NCBI GenBank assembly: GCA_005406025.1
Contig: BGZK01000223.1
Location: 186,001 to 250,000, forward strand
Reading direction: 5' to 3'
Origin: Eumeta japonica
Lineage: Eukaryota > Arthropoda > Insecta > Lepidoptera > Psychidae
DNA length: 64,000 nt
Below are positions 21,444 through 32,927 of this stretch, piece by piece. Below the pieces are notes generated by a model. It searched no databases. It was not told the DNA's origin and saw nothing but the letters and a program-made list of their open reading frames with translations. Made by a program: the position numbers and the translations under genes. Each line of letters opens with the position of its first letter. The first letter of the stretch is position 1.

Positions 21444-21894
21444 ATTAATTTCTTTAAGTTATTATTAGTACATGTTCTTCCAACAGATAACTAGTCATTA
21501 TACAGATATATACAATGAAGTTCCTTGTTTTTGGGGTTTAATCACGTAAAGACTACTGATCGTATCAGTATGGGATTTTGACCATTCGATGCGTAATCGT
21601 TTGTAGATGGTTATAGGCCATTTATAATTTAAAAATGTAAAAGTGTATTTGTATGGATATTGGTCACATACTGACTGCTGGACGGATTGCAATCAAATTT
21701 TGTATAAATGTATATTATGTACTGAAATAGGATATAATATTAATATAATAAGATTATATTATATTGTATTTTATATACATATATATAACAACATTACCTT
21801 TTATTTAAAAGATGTATAAATGCCATTAATAATGGTATTTATAAGTTTCATTGTCGGTTCGATGTCCGTTCCAATATAAATCGTAATTTATTAT
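21444..21894. other. AT-rich stretch, nothing recognised
   Basis: TATTA- and TAATA-rich, with an imperfect TATATTAT run at 21710-21790. Confidence 0.4.
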
Positions 21895-22017
21895 TAGTAC
21901 CATTTATGCCCAAGGGAGGACCGAGATCGGTATCCAGACCGACATTGAAATGAAGATGGAGGAATCTATGTCCACGGGAGCGAAACCGGAGGAACATATT
22001 AATAATAAAAAAAATAG

Positions 22018-22491
22018 TGCGTGGAGTCCCTCCGCGCTGAAGAAGTGAAACTTTGTAATGTGGAAATGAAAATAGGAAGGGGTAGAAATTGCGTTTTTCA
22101 TCGCACGTTACAATTACGAAAAACAATTGCGAGACGAAATCTACCGACTCACTCTCTTTCTCTCTCTTACTTTCTACCTTTGTGTATCTTTCTTTCTCTC
22201 TCCCTCTTGCGTTGGAATATTGGACGCTACTCGTTGATAACGCTCGCGCTGGCCTGTAACAGGTATACTACGCGCATGCGTTCGAGTGCCACGTATTCAC
22301 TCTCGCTCTGTCTCTTTCTATTCTCCCTTCCCAGGAGTAAACGTTTAACGCAACAGTGGTTTCATACCCCCTCCATGGTAGCGTTGAGCGTTTAACGTAA
22401 CCTTTTTGGAAGTCGCATATGAAGTTTCACTTCAAAAAAAATTACTAATTCAATTTACGCTCAGCGAAGTGGGCGGGTGGCCGCTAGTAAA
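22018..22491 (+). mobile_element. Non-autonomous element with a GAAGTGAAACTT inverted repeat and Helitron-like CTAGT end
   Basis: GAAGTGAAACTT (22042-22053) is exactly inverted as AAGTTTCACTTC (22422-22433). Between them are two CT-rich runs (CTCTCTTTCTCTCTC at about 22150 and 22190; TCTCGCTCTGTCTC at about 22300) and a CGCGCATGCG word. Downstream the block closes with CAGCGAAGTGGGCGGGTGGCCGCTAGT, the type of hairpin-plus-CTAGT end seen in three other places here. The 124-codon ORF across it is mostly translated CT repeats. Whether the inverted repeat and the CTAGT end belong to one element or two nested ones is not settled. Confidence 0.5.
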
Positions 22492-24063
22492 TATATATTT
22501 ATATGCTTCACAGATTTGTCGACACTGATATTTTACACTGCAAATACTCTTTATAAGGTATAGCTTCTTACGTGTACATCACGAATATATAAAGCGATAC
22601 AAGGCGAATAAATATAAAAAACTGTATAAAAATTCTTTTGAAAATCTTCTACCTTAAAATCAGGAACCTACACAGCACTTAAAACAGCGCCATCTATGAT
22701 TTCCCTTCATGTCATTGTACTGCCAATTATTAATTGTAAAGAAAATACTAAAAGCTTTACTTGCCACGGTCACACAACTCTTTTTTAGCATTCAGCACCC
22801 TCCTATATCGGTTTATATCACGGCCTATACTCTAACTGCAAATAAATATTTTTTTATGTGATATTACTATAAATTTACAAGTTGCAGTATTTCCTTTACT
22901 TAAGTAAATGGATATATCTTTTGATTACGTTCACTAAAAAACTTAAACTTTTAGGCCTCCAAGGGGCCGTAGACCCTTTAGTATTCGATATTAATTTCTA
23001 TTTGATATATCTACCGGTTCCTGAGAAAAAGGCTTTTAACGGATGGATAGACAGATAGACGGGTAACAAGGTGATTATATGTGCGTTCACTCTCCATATT
23101 TTAACTGGAAATTTGAAATATTCAACATGAAATCTATACAAACAGAGCTGACAAGGAATTTTTGATTCGAAGTATACAATATTTGCCTTTCGTAACAGGG
23201 AGGGTCTTCATTTTGGCAAAAATTTAATTACAGCATTCACAGTGTTACGATAAAGCGAGACGGTTTTTTTTTTAAATTGCACGCTTATAATTATTTCTCG
23301 CGTTTATCATTTTCTTAACGTCAAACTTAAGTCTGCGATTAAAAGGGAAAAAAGTATATGTAAACCAAATTCATTGAATTATTGAATTTATTATATTTTA
23401 CAAAACCCATGCAATACGATTTTATAGGATCTAAAATTTTTACTTTTTCAATCCCGCTTTACTGAAATGAAATTTTATATCTGTGAATGACATCATCCCA
23501 CGAAGTTTTTTCAATCGGATATCCTAAAAGTCAGAAAGAATATAAAACTATAAATACGCAATAGGCTGATATTATTTTTAGCGTTCCGTAACTGAAGTCG
23601 AACAAAAAAAATCGTAAACAAATAAGGAGAATAAATTTTTATTTTGTACATCCCACCTTAAGAGGTACTTAGGTCTCTAAAAATTGGAGGATATTTGAGT
23701 AATATTTGTTCTCTCAGGTGCATACTTTGTTAATAATTATCTGGAAAACATCATAATAATATAGATTTATTGAACAAAAACCTTTTTCAACAAAATACAT
23801 TATTAAGCTCTTTTTACTCAATAAAAATTTTCAGTTTTCAATTATAAGAATCACCAGCCTATATGGGCATGCATGTGCATTTTAGTTCCATATGCATATA
23901 CCATTAAAATACATACTTGTTCTGATAGTATTTAACGTGAGATCTTTCAAATTTATAAGGAGTGATCTGACACGTACCTGTTTGATGTTAATTGAAACTA
24001 TAAACGTAATATCGTGGCACATCCGCCTACGAGGGGGATGACTTGTCAAAGTTCACAAACCAT
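22492..24063. other. AT-rich stretch with minor repeat fragments
   Basis: TTTAGCGTTCCGTAACTGAAG at 23577-23597 may be a tiny reversed-end piece of the GTACGGAACCCT family, and GGATGGATAGACAGATAGACGGG near 23040 belongs to the same style of repeat. No gene was seen. Confidence 0.35.
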
Positions 24064-24155
24064 CATTGGCTGCATCTGAGCCAAGATCGTAAGTCGTGGA
24101 ATTCTGGAAAAGAGACCCATTGCCCAGCGGTACACGGCCAAGGGCCGAAACCTAC
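24064..24155 (+). pseudogene. Possible LINE ORF2 C-terminal relic
   Basis: One frame reads HWLHLSQDRKSWNSGKE and then CPAV. It resembles the tail of RTE/CR1-type LINE polyproteins, where a W-(M/L)-x-x-A-Q-D-R-x-x-W-R pattern precedes the stop. Upstream, the reverse transcriptase is not readable, so this would be a 5'-truncated copy, which is usual for LINEs. A 107-codon ORF on the opposite strand is a shadow. Confidence 0.35.
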
Positions 24156-24454
24156 AAACGACACGATACCTTTTTCAAATTTAGTCCGATTGTAAATTTC
24201 GTTAATATTACGATTTTCACCTTGGCTTGTGTTTTCCAATATGCAGAAGAAGAAAACATTTTTAGCTATCCATTTTAAAAGTATCCTAGTTCGTATCACG
24301 GCATTTTCACACTGTGACAAAGGATTGAAATCTAGCGTAGCGTACCCACTGTAGGGGGCCGTCTGATCGCACGGCAGGAAGCACAAACCGCAGGCTTTTA
24401 CCGCGCGTCAGCTAAGGGAATTCAATTAATCTCGATTCCCGCCATATCCCGTGT

Positions 24455-24560
24455 TCCGATGCGTGTTACGAATGTTCGGCGCGCGCGCGGCGGTCGACGG
24501 CCGGGCGCCGCCCGCGCCTTCATGTTTAAATTAGAAATTGCCAAAAGCCAGTCGACCGTC
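24455..24560. promoter_or_regulatory. Very GC-rich CpG patch
   Basis: The densest CpG run in this part of the window: TTCGGCGCGCGCGCGGCGG, GTCGACGGCCGGGCGCCG and CCCGCGCC. It lies in a 63-codon open frame (24459-24650) rich in Arg and Ala. No splice sites or domain were identified. It may be an unmethylated promoter-like island or simply mutation-resistant regulatory DNA. Confidence 0.3.
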
Positions 24561-25721
24561 GCTCCCGCGATACGTGGAGTTGCTAAATTCTTTCTAATAT
24601 TAGATTTTCATTTCATTCAATTTTTTTTTAAAGTTTATGTCGCCGATTGATAACACTGAGTGTGTTATTTATTCCGTGCTATTAACGAACATTGACTAAA
24701 AATGAAGAAAATATATAGAAAACGGTTGATCCTGCTGGTCCGCCTCAAAATTTTTCGACTTCAAAAAGCTGGAATATATACTTAGATATATTTTTTCAAA
24801 CTAGAAGAAAAGAAAAATAAATAAAACTGTTTCAAATATATAAACTTAGTCTCCATCGATCGATTCGGTTAGCATTTATTTGAAAATGTGAGTTTTTGTG
24901 TTTCAATCCAACGATGTTTCTCGAACAGATTGATTGATTTTAATAGTCTCTATGGCAGGTGAAAATTTTTTTAGCGATAAAAGTTGCTTAAACGTTAATA
25001 AAAAGATATTGAGCATTCTTGAATTTACTATAATAAAATTTTCGATTTACTATAATACAATTTATTTCTAAGAATATTCAACTTTTAGTAAAGCAGTCAA
25101 GTTCAAATATTCAAGATAAAACGAATAACACTCATCGTTTACTATTAATTTGACCTTAAACCAATTCGTTCACTAGTTACTAGAAACAAAAAAGATACTT
25201 TTTTAATAGTTCTTCAACAATATTTTTCGATTAGATTGACTAATTTTTCATTTCTAGATACAAATGCAATTATTTATAGGAATGACGTGTGCACATATAA
25301 ACTTTGCAGTATTCAACAAAAATTATTGAATAGCTGAAGAGCAGGAAAAGAAATTTCTTATATGAACAGATATCTTGGTAATGATCTATTTTATATTTTT
25401 GGCGTTGTTTTAAATGAGACCGTTTCAAATGGCTATTCGTGTTCTTTAATCCATTGTGCAAGAGCGCATAAAATTCTTCTTTTCATATTAAAGAAAAATT
25501 ACACACGAAACTGTAGTCCTCAACAGTTGTTTATCTCTACAATTTCGCTATGATCCCTCCATGAAATTAATACAATACTTTTTTAGTGATGCGATAAACA
25601 TAGCGAGTGACCGTTCACATTTGAAGTAAGTCACGTTACCGCAATCACAACAGTAACGGATCGCAAGTGGTAACCCGGCCTTAGATGGTCAGCTGTATGC
25701 CCGCGTGTACAGCACCAACGA
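24561..25721. other. AT-rich stretch, nothing recognised
   Basis: Overlapping short ORFs at 25270-25553 carry no motif. Confidence 0.4.
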
Positions 25722-25850
25722 CGGGTTGCGTCAAAAGTAAAATGTAATTCGTAAACGTAATCCGTAAGATTTTTCGGCATTTATTTAGCATTATCTGCGA
25801 AATCTCAGGTTTACTTTTACGGATTACGTTTTTATTTTTAGAGCAACCCG
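25722..25850. mobile_element. Small palindromic MITE (CGGGTTGC ends)
   Basis: The left end CGGGTTGCGTCAAAAGTAAAA and inner TAATCCGTAA pair with the right end, whose reverse complement begins CGGGTTGCTCTAAAAATAAAAA and continues CGTAATCCGTAAAAGTAAA. The whole element is about 129 bp with arms of about 45 bp. The left arm carries a partial internal duplication (TAATTCGTAAACGTAATCCGTAA). No ORF. Target-site duplications are not clear. Confidence 0.7.
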
Positions 25851-26800
25851 CCTTAACTGTGAATGTGTAATACGCACGATTAAAATTTTAATGAACTTCA
25901 TTTATCTTGTCTGCTTACATATATGTAAACAAAATTAAAACTTGATTTAAAAATAACACTAATGGCGAATGTTTTTATTTATTTTTTTCAGAAACCAATA
26001 TGATGGGCAGTAATAATTCAAGTATATTATACCTGAAAATAGAATTTATTCATTAATGCAAACGTTTAATTTATTAAGCGCATTAGGTGTCTTTATCGTA
26101 TAGTCAAAACGAACAGTAAGCATTTTGTGAAAGCAAAAAAAGAAGGAAAAGATATCACCAAAACGTTATATCACTTGACCGTCACGGCCTTAACTCGAGT
26201 TAGCACTAATAAAGGGTCGCAGCCGGAGCGAGTTACGCGGGTGGAGTGCGGCGCGCCCTTATCAAACACTCAGATCTCGGCGTTGATTGGCTTCTAGCAA
26301 CTATTATAGCGCTTCATAGTATTATATTAACAGTTTATCATTTTAATTATTTACGGGAAATATAAGAGTTGCTTTATTTTAGGGCTTCTGGTGTCGGAAT
26401 TGAAGAACAAACACTCAGAAACGCCTCGGAGTTTATCTTCTTGTATATCGACATTTTCGTCGGAAGTTATTTAAATACAAATCTGTCTATGTTCTAATAA
26501 TAAATCACATATAGTTTTAAGCTAAATTACCACCACAAAGTTATAAATTGAGCTGTACCTGAAATAAAACAAAAAACAAAGAAAATACATAATCTTCTAA
26601 TTTAATATATTTGCATTTATAATGCAATTTCTCCTAAAAATAATTGTTTTTATCAATTTCAAAGTCAAAACAAAATCTCAAAATCTTTGAAACACTCAAA
26701 AATCTCCAGGTCATCCTCATTTCTAATGTTGTTTCGAACTGCACTGGCAAATTGAAAATAATTTAAAAGTACAAAATAATATCTCTAAGAAAAAATATAT
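25851..26800. other. AT-rich, with a GC-rich patch at 26195-26290
   Basis: The patch GGTCGCAGCCGGAGCGAG...GGAGTGCGGCGCGCC is short and not open. Elsewhere there is no gene or clear repeat. Confidence 0.35.
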
Positions 26801-27001
26801 ACTATACTATGATATTATAAATGTGAATGTAAGTTTGTTTGTTACGCTTTCACGCCAAAACTACTCAACCAGTTATCATGAAACTTTGTACATATACTCT
26901 TAAAGATATTAGAAGTAACATAGGATACTTTTTATTAAAAAAAAATATCATATACTTTCGTACCTATCTATCACGCGGGTGAACCGCGGGGCGCAGCTAG
27001 T
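26801..27001 (+). mobile_element. Helitron-like non-autonomous element, 3' end intact
   Basis: It begins near TATGATATTATAAATGTGAA, runs through GTTTGTTTGTTACGCTTTCACGCC and ACTACTCAACC, and ends CGCGGGTGAACCGCGGGGCGCAGCTAG followed by T. CGCGG-GTGAA-CCGCG is a GC-rich hairpin about 10 nt before a terminal CTAG. This fits the Helitron 3' rule (hairpin, then CTRR, inserted before T). The body is a familiar lepidopteran sequence. The 5' TC end was not located. Confidence 0.6.
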
Positions 27002-27894
27002 GAAAAATAAAGAGTAAACTCGAAACGTAAACTCTCCCGCGCTCTCCGCTCTTCCCTCCGTATCCATTTCACACTTATATTTATTTTAGATGCATTTATT
27101 TTTGAGGTAGTATTTTCAAGAGCGTAATAAATCTTGTTTTTTTTATGTCAGACACGACATGTTTACAATTTATCTTTTATAGGTAATTTATTGACTTATT
27201 TGTATTTGAAAAATAGTCTAAACAGTTAATCGAAGAGTATATATAGCGGAGATCGAGCATTAACGAGTGAGTTTTATTTCTGCGATCAGTATGTTCACAA
27301 GAGAAGTGTAGTCAAGTGGTTCCATAGCGATTTAGGTTAACTCTGAATTCCGGAATTTACGCTTTCTGTTTTTGTGCATGTTTTCTCTTTGTCTGATTTC
27401 AATCCACGAAGCTCCGATAGGGTTATTACTTGACAATATCACATAGCCTACAAAACATTATTTATTGCACTTCATTTTTTGAAGAAAAAAATACTTCCAT
27501 AATTATTTAACGTATTAATAACCACATGTTTCGAATAGACCATCTCTGCGATTACAGCCTTCGAAAGCTAATTGTACGTACAAAAATCTTGTAATAGGTC
27601 CCAACGCGATCGGACGTAAAATCTCCGAAATATGCTAGTCGCGATTTCATTCACAATTGATGAAGTTTCAATAACGAATATAAGAAAATCTACAAGAAGC
27701 TGTAGATTTTATATCGGACTACTTAGCTCTGCTATTTTCAATTTGAAACTAATATAAATGCCCTGATAATTTATGTCGCAAATGCTATATCCATTGTTTA
27801 AAATTTTATAACTTTGCAATAAAATTGCTCTATACATTCGTGATCCGATGATCATAAGAATACCAGATCCGTAGAAGAAAGCTTCTCTAGTGCG
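27002..27894. other. Mostly unrecognised, with a possible TATA box at 27238
   Basis: TATATATAGCGG (27238-27249) is followed 48 bp downstream by TCAGT (27286-27290), the arthropod initiator core. The spacing is longer than the usual 30 bp, so promoter function is doubtful. Confidence 0.3.
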
Positions 27895-28005
27895 AACCCT
27901 AAATAGGACTTTGCAGAACTGAGGACGACCTTTCTACCAGGTGGACCGACCGATGACCTGGAAAAGGTCACGTACCATGGTTGACTCCGACTAGTGAATG
28001 CAGGA
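27895..28005 (+). pseudogene. Possible LINE relic (RP-T-R-W-x-D-D style motif)
   Basis: The plus strand reads GRPFYQVDRPMTWKRSRT with frame damage. It resembles the conserved GRP-x-TRW-x-DD-(L/I)-x-KV segment near the C-terminus of many lepidopteran LINE ORF2 proteins. At the DNA level AGGACGACC...GGTGGACCGACCGATGACCTGG fits that segment well. A 116-codon ORF on the opposite strand (27852-28202) is a shadow. Confidence 0.4.
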
Positions 28006-29539
28006 CCTAACTCGTATAAATGTAGAAGAGACACAGATTTAAATCCATTAACATTTGAAATTAATAAATGAAAGAAAAGAGTATCAAACGACCCCACCAT
28101 TTTGAGATTCGATTTGGAAAAAAATTTGAATGTACGCCGTATATCATTAAAAATAAAATAAAATTTACACCATATATCACAATAAGTCAATAAACACAAC
28201 ACTGTACTTCATTGGTCGCCAGTTTTAATTTCCTCTGTTTCTCATCAAATAGTGGAATTTCTTGTTCGTCATAGTTCGTTATGAAAACGCGATAATCAAA
28301 CTAAGCGATAATACTTACATTGTCGGCTCAAACATTATTTGGTTGCTGGCAAGGGTTCAGATTAGTATAATTTTAAAAGTGCATCATTAACCATTAAACT
28401 TTAATTTGACGGTTTCAAGTGACTCAAACATTGATATCATGTTTTGATGCAAAAGCACATTTTAATTATTTACTTCCAAGAATAATTTTAATTCGTGAAA
28501 TATTTTTAACTAATCACTACTTGAAACCTTATAATGAGTAAAAGTGAATAAGTATTAATCTCGTTGAAGCTTAAATTAAATTACGTAAAAAGAAATCAAA
28601 TCAAGTAAATTAATTAGCTTTAATAATGTTCATGATTTCAATTTGTGAACTTATGAAAAGTAATTGGTGCACCATGCAAATCGCGTGCTCGCAGAACTAT
28701 TCCAATATAAATAAGCCCGTAAGCATATTATCTGAATTCAATTGGCTTCAACTTCAGATGAAAAGCTAATCGAAGTATAAAAATTGATGAATACCCTAAT
28801 TTCTACACATTTTTTAAAGGACATACAATCAGTTTATAAGTCTTTACTTATTATAAGTATACGTACGCAAAACAGGTATTAAAAATATTTTAGATATTTT
28901 GTTTATATTTTTTCGCTAATAACAACAGTCTTCATTATATAGCGCAACTTCAAGCTTCTGCATGTCGTCTAATCACTATTAGAAGCGAATTCTTCATGTA
29001 GCCCGATGAATTTCAAGTTTACATTCGCTCCTCTAAGAAGATAGAATTTAAGGGAATGGTGTAGTGTGTCTATGAAATGCTACAGATATTACTCAGCGTA
29101 ATAAAACGCAACTTTAAGCTTGTAAATGGCGCTATGCCATAACCGCCCGGCTGAAGTAAAAAATGTATGAAATTCTACACACTGTCAAATCGGATATGAG
29201 CGAATAATATATAGTATTAAGACTAAATCAATACACTGGTTATATAGTTGCACCTAGCATTTTCGAAACTTTTATCATAACCGACGCCCAAATCTACATC
29301 CGTTAAAAATTAGATACTATCATAGTCTTCTAAAATATTATCATGTTTAAATAGGTTTATCCATGTCACATATTTATTACGTTTTTTCTCTACATTTTTT
29401 TACTTTTTGTTTAATGATAGTCATGGATTTATTTATACATTAAAAGATTTAATGTATAAAAAAATTATTATTAAATTAATAAATATGCAGTTATTGAATC
29501 ATTGACTGCAACTTTCTATAACGATGTCATTAGGATATT
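28006..29539. other. AT-rich stretch, nothing recognised
   Basis: No ORF of note on either strand and no terminal repeats. Confidence 0.45.
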
Positions 29540-29880
29540 GTTTTATCAGGTTTTCTCATCATGATCAGGTCACCTCGCTACTGACGTATATTCTCACACA
29601 AGATTTTTCTTCTCCATTCTAGAGTAAGGAGTTTGGGCATCTTTGTACCTCCAAGTCGGGCCACCGCTTTGGAACTTTGGGCTACTAACGTCTGTTGTCA
29701 CCAGCGCGATGAGAACATCCAGCGGCCCTAGCACGACGCCTAGGCAAGAGTCTACTTACAGCGCTGTTCCTTTTATTAGCTACGTCGGCCCGAGAAGGGT
29801 AGCCCTATAGAGAGGCTAGTCTCTTGGGCGACGTTCTAGGCCCCCAGGTGACAGTTCAGATGCTCGTCGAGGCTTGGAGC
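29540..29880. repeat. GC-richer block, probable LINE-derived or structural repeat
   Basis: The block has words such as CATCATGATCAGGTCACC, ATCCAGCGGCCCTAGC and CTACGTCGGCCCGAGAAGG. A short frame reads GDVLGPQVTVQMLVEAW. The composition and the adjoining SINE head suggest transposon sequence, but no class can be assigned from this window. Confidence 0.3.
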
Positions 29881-29931
29881 GAATGCTTTAATTTTGTCTA
29901 AATAAAAAAATATATATTGATCAATTCTCCC

Positions 29932-29999
29932 GGCACCGGTTCCGAACCCGTTATTTTTTGGCTCGAAAGTAACGTCTTTGACTGCTGAACTACTAACGT
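29932..29999 (-). repeat. tRNA-derived SINE head
   Basis: On the minus strand: GTTAGTAGTTCAGCAGTCAA (A-box/D-arm), then TTTCGAGCC (anticodon-arm region), then AACGGGTTCGGAACCGG (B-box/T-arm). The two boxes are correctly spaced for a Pol III promoter. The acceptor stem does not close, so it is a SINE rather than a tRNA gene. Confidence 0.6.
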
Positions 30000-31065
30000 T
30001 CATTACAATTTTAACATTTATTAAATGAGTGCAACATAATCGAAAAACACGATAGTTCTATATTTAGGTTTTTTTTTAATAACCATGTATGTTTTATCTA
30101 AGAAATATTTTGTAAAAATGCCTATGTACCTATGTTTTATTTAAAAATAAACATTAATTAATGCAACGCATTTACAACTTATACAATATTAGAAAAGAAT
30201 ATTATAACAAACTCTTCTCGGAAATTAAATTGAATTCAATATTGATTAAGTAAACGCATAGCAGTGACTCCAGCTTAAAGGCTTTCCTATGTAAATGAAC
30301 CCCGCTTAATGATTTTATATCTCTAGTTACCCACGGATACGTTGTTCTCGTTTTGGTTAATGTTTGATGCTTAAAGCTTCCTTTATCTAGATGTTGCTAA
30401 TTAATGTTAAGGATATGCAAAACCGATAAATAAACCTTTAGTAGTAACGACGTTTTATAAACTAAATGCTTACTTAGGTACAACGGTAATATTGGAATGG
30501 ATTTTAGATATATTAAATTATTACTCAAAACATCTGTAGAGCACAATAATGTGTCAATAGCGTGTAATTTTTTATCAATTCATTTTGATTTATTGTCTTG
30601 GTAATTAATTCAATGAAAGTAAATGCAAAACAATAAAGTTGGAATAATTTATTAAAAAATAACCAAAATATAAATATTTTTAGTTACTGGTTAGAACCGA
30701 GGAGAAACACATTGATAAAACCACAACGTTCATACTTTAGTCGTACATTACTAGGTATAAAGACGTATTCGTAAGTATATTTCGAAAATCGCTTGAACAT
30801 TTAAATCGATTTTGTATAGATGTTTTGATTTATAATCATCCAAATACGGATATAGCGCTTTAATATCTCCTTTTCATTTTATCAGAAGCTTTATGAAATT
30901 AGGCTAAAATATTTTTCCGCCAAATTGGTTAGCAGAACTGACATGCGGAGTGCCACAGCATACAGTACTCGCTCAACAGAAAAGCGGGAAGGGAAATTCA
31001 CTTTAGAAGTCTAGCAGTGGAGAAAAATCATTATCGACAATTAGGTCCCTATAGACTAAATTCAA
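30000..31065. other. AT-rich stretch, nothing recognised
   Basis: No ORF of 60 or more codons and no repeat boundary seen. Confidence 0.45.
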
Positions 31066-31170
31066 GAAAAATCATGAGCCGAAGCAGAATTGAAGCCGAT
31101 AGCGGGCCCGGGATTGAAATTAGAAGCGACACCAGGACCAGAAACGAGAACGACATCAAGTTCAGTATAA
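31066..31170. repeat. Degenerate hexamer array (GAAGCC / GGGATT type)
   Basis: It divides into successive 6-mers GAAGCC, GATAGC, GGGCCC, GGGATT, GAAATT, AGAAGC, GACACC, AGGACC, AGAAAC, GAGAAC, GACATC with a purine-purine start and a C/T end. It is part of the same family as 31500-31640 and the reverse-strand array at 19186-19440. The 87-codon minus-strand ORF over it is a by-product of the periodicity. Confidence 0.55.
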
Positions 31171-31290
31171 GACCGTGAGCGGTAGTGGTACTTGCACAAA
31201 CAATCATCTACGTGAGTAAAAAAGACAATCACGAATGTAAGAGTGAAGAATAGTATTCTACGCCAATGAAACTGTGAGGCATATAATGAT

Positions 31291-31500
31291 CTAGCTTTTT
31301 CCCGCGGCTCCGCCCGCGTAGACATAAAATGAAATTTTATTTAATAGCATTTGCGTAAAATCGGTTCTTAGTGAGCGTCTGCGTCCCGAAAAGGGTAATC
31401 ATACCAAATTTCAAATCAATCGGACAAATAGTTTCGAAGATCTTTGATGAGTCAGTCAGTCAGTCAGTCAGTTAGTCAGTAGTATTTCGCATATATACAT
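31291..31500 (-). mobile_element. Helitron-like 3' end, minus strand, with GTCA microsatellite
   Basis: On the minus strand it ends CGCGGGCGGAGCCGCGGG-AAAAAGCTAG, a GC hairpin followed by CTAG. The body includes AAATTTCAAATCAATCGGACAAATAGTTTCG, familiar from lepidopteran repeats, and a (GTCA)n tract at 31451-31480. The base after CTAG on that strand is A, not T, so the exact end may have mutated. Confidence 0.5.
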
Positions 31501-31640
31501 ACAGATAAGATTATCGAATTCCAAAGGGGGTTTGAATCGGAATAGAGAGCAAAACCCCACAAGGAATCTATAACAGGACTAGGATTGGAAATAAATATGG
31601 GAGGTTAATCGGGACAGACAATGAAAACAGAATTTGATTG
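31501..31640. repeat. Degenerate hexamer array (GGAATC / AGGATT type), second block
   Basis: Hexamers such as GGAATC, TATAAC, AGGACT, AGGATT, GGAAAT, AAATAT, GGGAGG, TTAATC, GGGACA follow one another. It is the same style as 31066-31170, from which it is separated by the Helitron-like piece. The two blocks may be one array split by that insertion. Confidence 0.5.
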
Positions 31641-32876
31641 TAGAACAGGAGCGGCACAGTGGTCTATGCCGGTATATGATCCAAAGAGATATCGCTCAAT
31701 ATAATGGGTGGCGTGGGAGTCGGCCGCCCTGGGCGATGGAAAAATTTCACAGCCTCCTTAATTAGGTATTTCAACGTAAAAGACTAAAATATGCATAAAT
31801 TACAAAGAACTTTTCGTCAAGAGCAATTATCATTATTGTGTATTGTATAGGGCACAAATAAAAAAATCATGCGCAATTATATGTTTTACAATATAATAAT
31901 AAAATTTATTTTATAATTTATTATACATATACTTACATTGAAATGACAAGTATAGAAGACTTATAATTATACCTTGATGATTGACAAGTTTAAGTTATTA
32001 GCGAATTGAATATAAAACACAAATCAACTTCCGATTACAACTAGAACTCATCATCTCATGAGCTGATGATGGAGGACACAGCACTCCTTAACGCTTAGGA
32101 ATTAGGGGATAATATTTGCGATTTATCGCAAGAAACTACTCTTCAATGACTATTGGTAATGCCAAGTACACAAAGAATTAAAATTAGTAATTAATCTACC
32201 TACATATGTTTGTAATAAATAAAGGAGATACCTCGCCAATTTTAATAACCACGGTTTGATGAACAAGAAAAGTAACTAAGCGAATTATAAAATTCTAAAT
32301 ACTGGATAACTAAAAAATGTGAAATAAAGTAACTTTCATAATAAAAAAAAACGCTTTTATAAACCTATTCAAATAATCGTTTAAACGGACTCTAGAAACA
32401 ACTAATTAGATGTTTTTGCTGTCGGTTCCAGCCAAAGCGAAGCAAAACAGCATATAATCTATAATCATCAAAGTTAAATATTGTGTCTAAAAGGAAATCT
32501 TCTTCTTCTAAGGACATACAACTGCCCCGGATTTATTTTTAGGTGACTCCAAAAGCATCAAAGTAGTTGTATTTGGAGTCATTTTATATAATTATTTTAT
32601 TTGGATAGGTTTTATAGACGGTTTTTTTTGCAAGATAATCTTATTTAGTGCGAAATTTTGCCACCCCCGCCGCACTCACCACACTACGCTGCTCGATATA
32701 AAAAAATATTCTCTGTAAACGCGGGTAATAAATACAATGTTGTCATAGTCAATAGACTGAAATATTGTCCATGTTACACTACAAGAAATATTCTTAGATA
32801 ACACATGAGTAAAAATAAACTGGACGATTATGGAAAATATATTGGTTAAGCTTCTATACATATAAATAAATGCCAT
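31641..32876. other. AT-rich stretch, nothing recognised
   Basis: GAGCTGATGATGG and nearby words around 32060 are the only less AT-rich part. No gene seen. Confidence 0.4.
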
Positions 32877-32927
32877 TATACTAGATAACCTTTTGCCTTT
32901 TTCGTATGAAAAAGGTTGTCTAGTATA
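32877..32927. repeat. 18-bp near-perfect hairpin, pre-miRNA-sized
   Basis: TATACTAGATAACCTTTT, a loop of about 15 nt and then AAAAGGTTGTCTAGTATA pair with a single mismatch (a G-U pair in one RNA orientation). Outer GCC / GGC bases (32872-32875 / 32931-32933) extend the stem imperfectly. The size and loop fit a small RNA hairpin, although a MITE core is equally possible. The sequence matches no miRNA that I know. Confidence 0.75.

Noticed and set aside
22021..22395. 124-codon plus-strand ORF
   Set aside because: It lies inside a non-autonomous repeat and its Ser/Leu-rich sequence is mostly translated CTCTCT runs.
24063..24386. 107-codon minus-strand ORF
   Set aside because: It overlaps a better plus-strand LINE-like reading (HWLHLSQDRKSW) and has no motif of its own.
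27238..27290. Core promoter (TATATATA plus TCAGT)
   Set aside because: The spacing of about 48 bp is too long for a TATA/initiator pair, and both words are common in AT-rich DNA.
27852..28202. 116-codon minus-strand ORF
   Set aside because: It is antisense to a plus-strand LINE-like motif, and the remainder is AT-rich filler.
31062..31325. 87-codon minus-strand ORF
   Set aside because: It is produced by the period-6 hexamer array and the Helitron-like end; the translation is repetitive with no domain.
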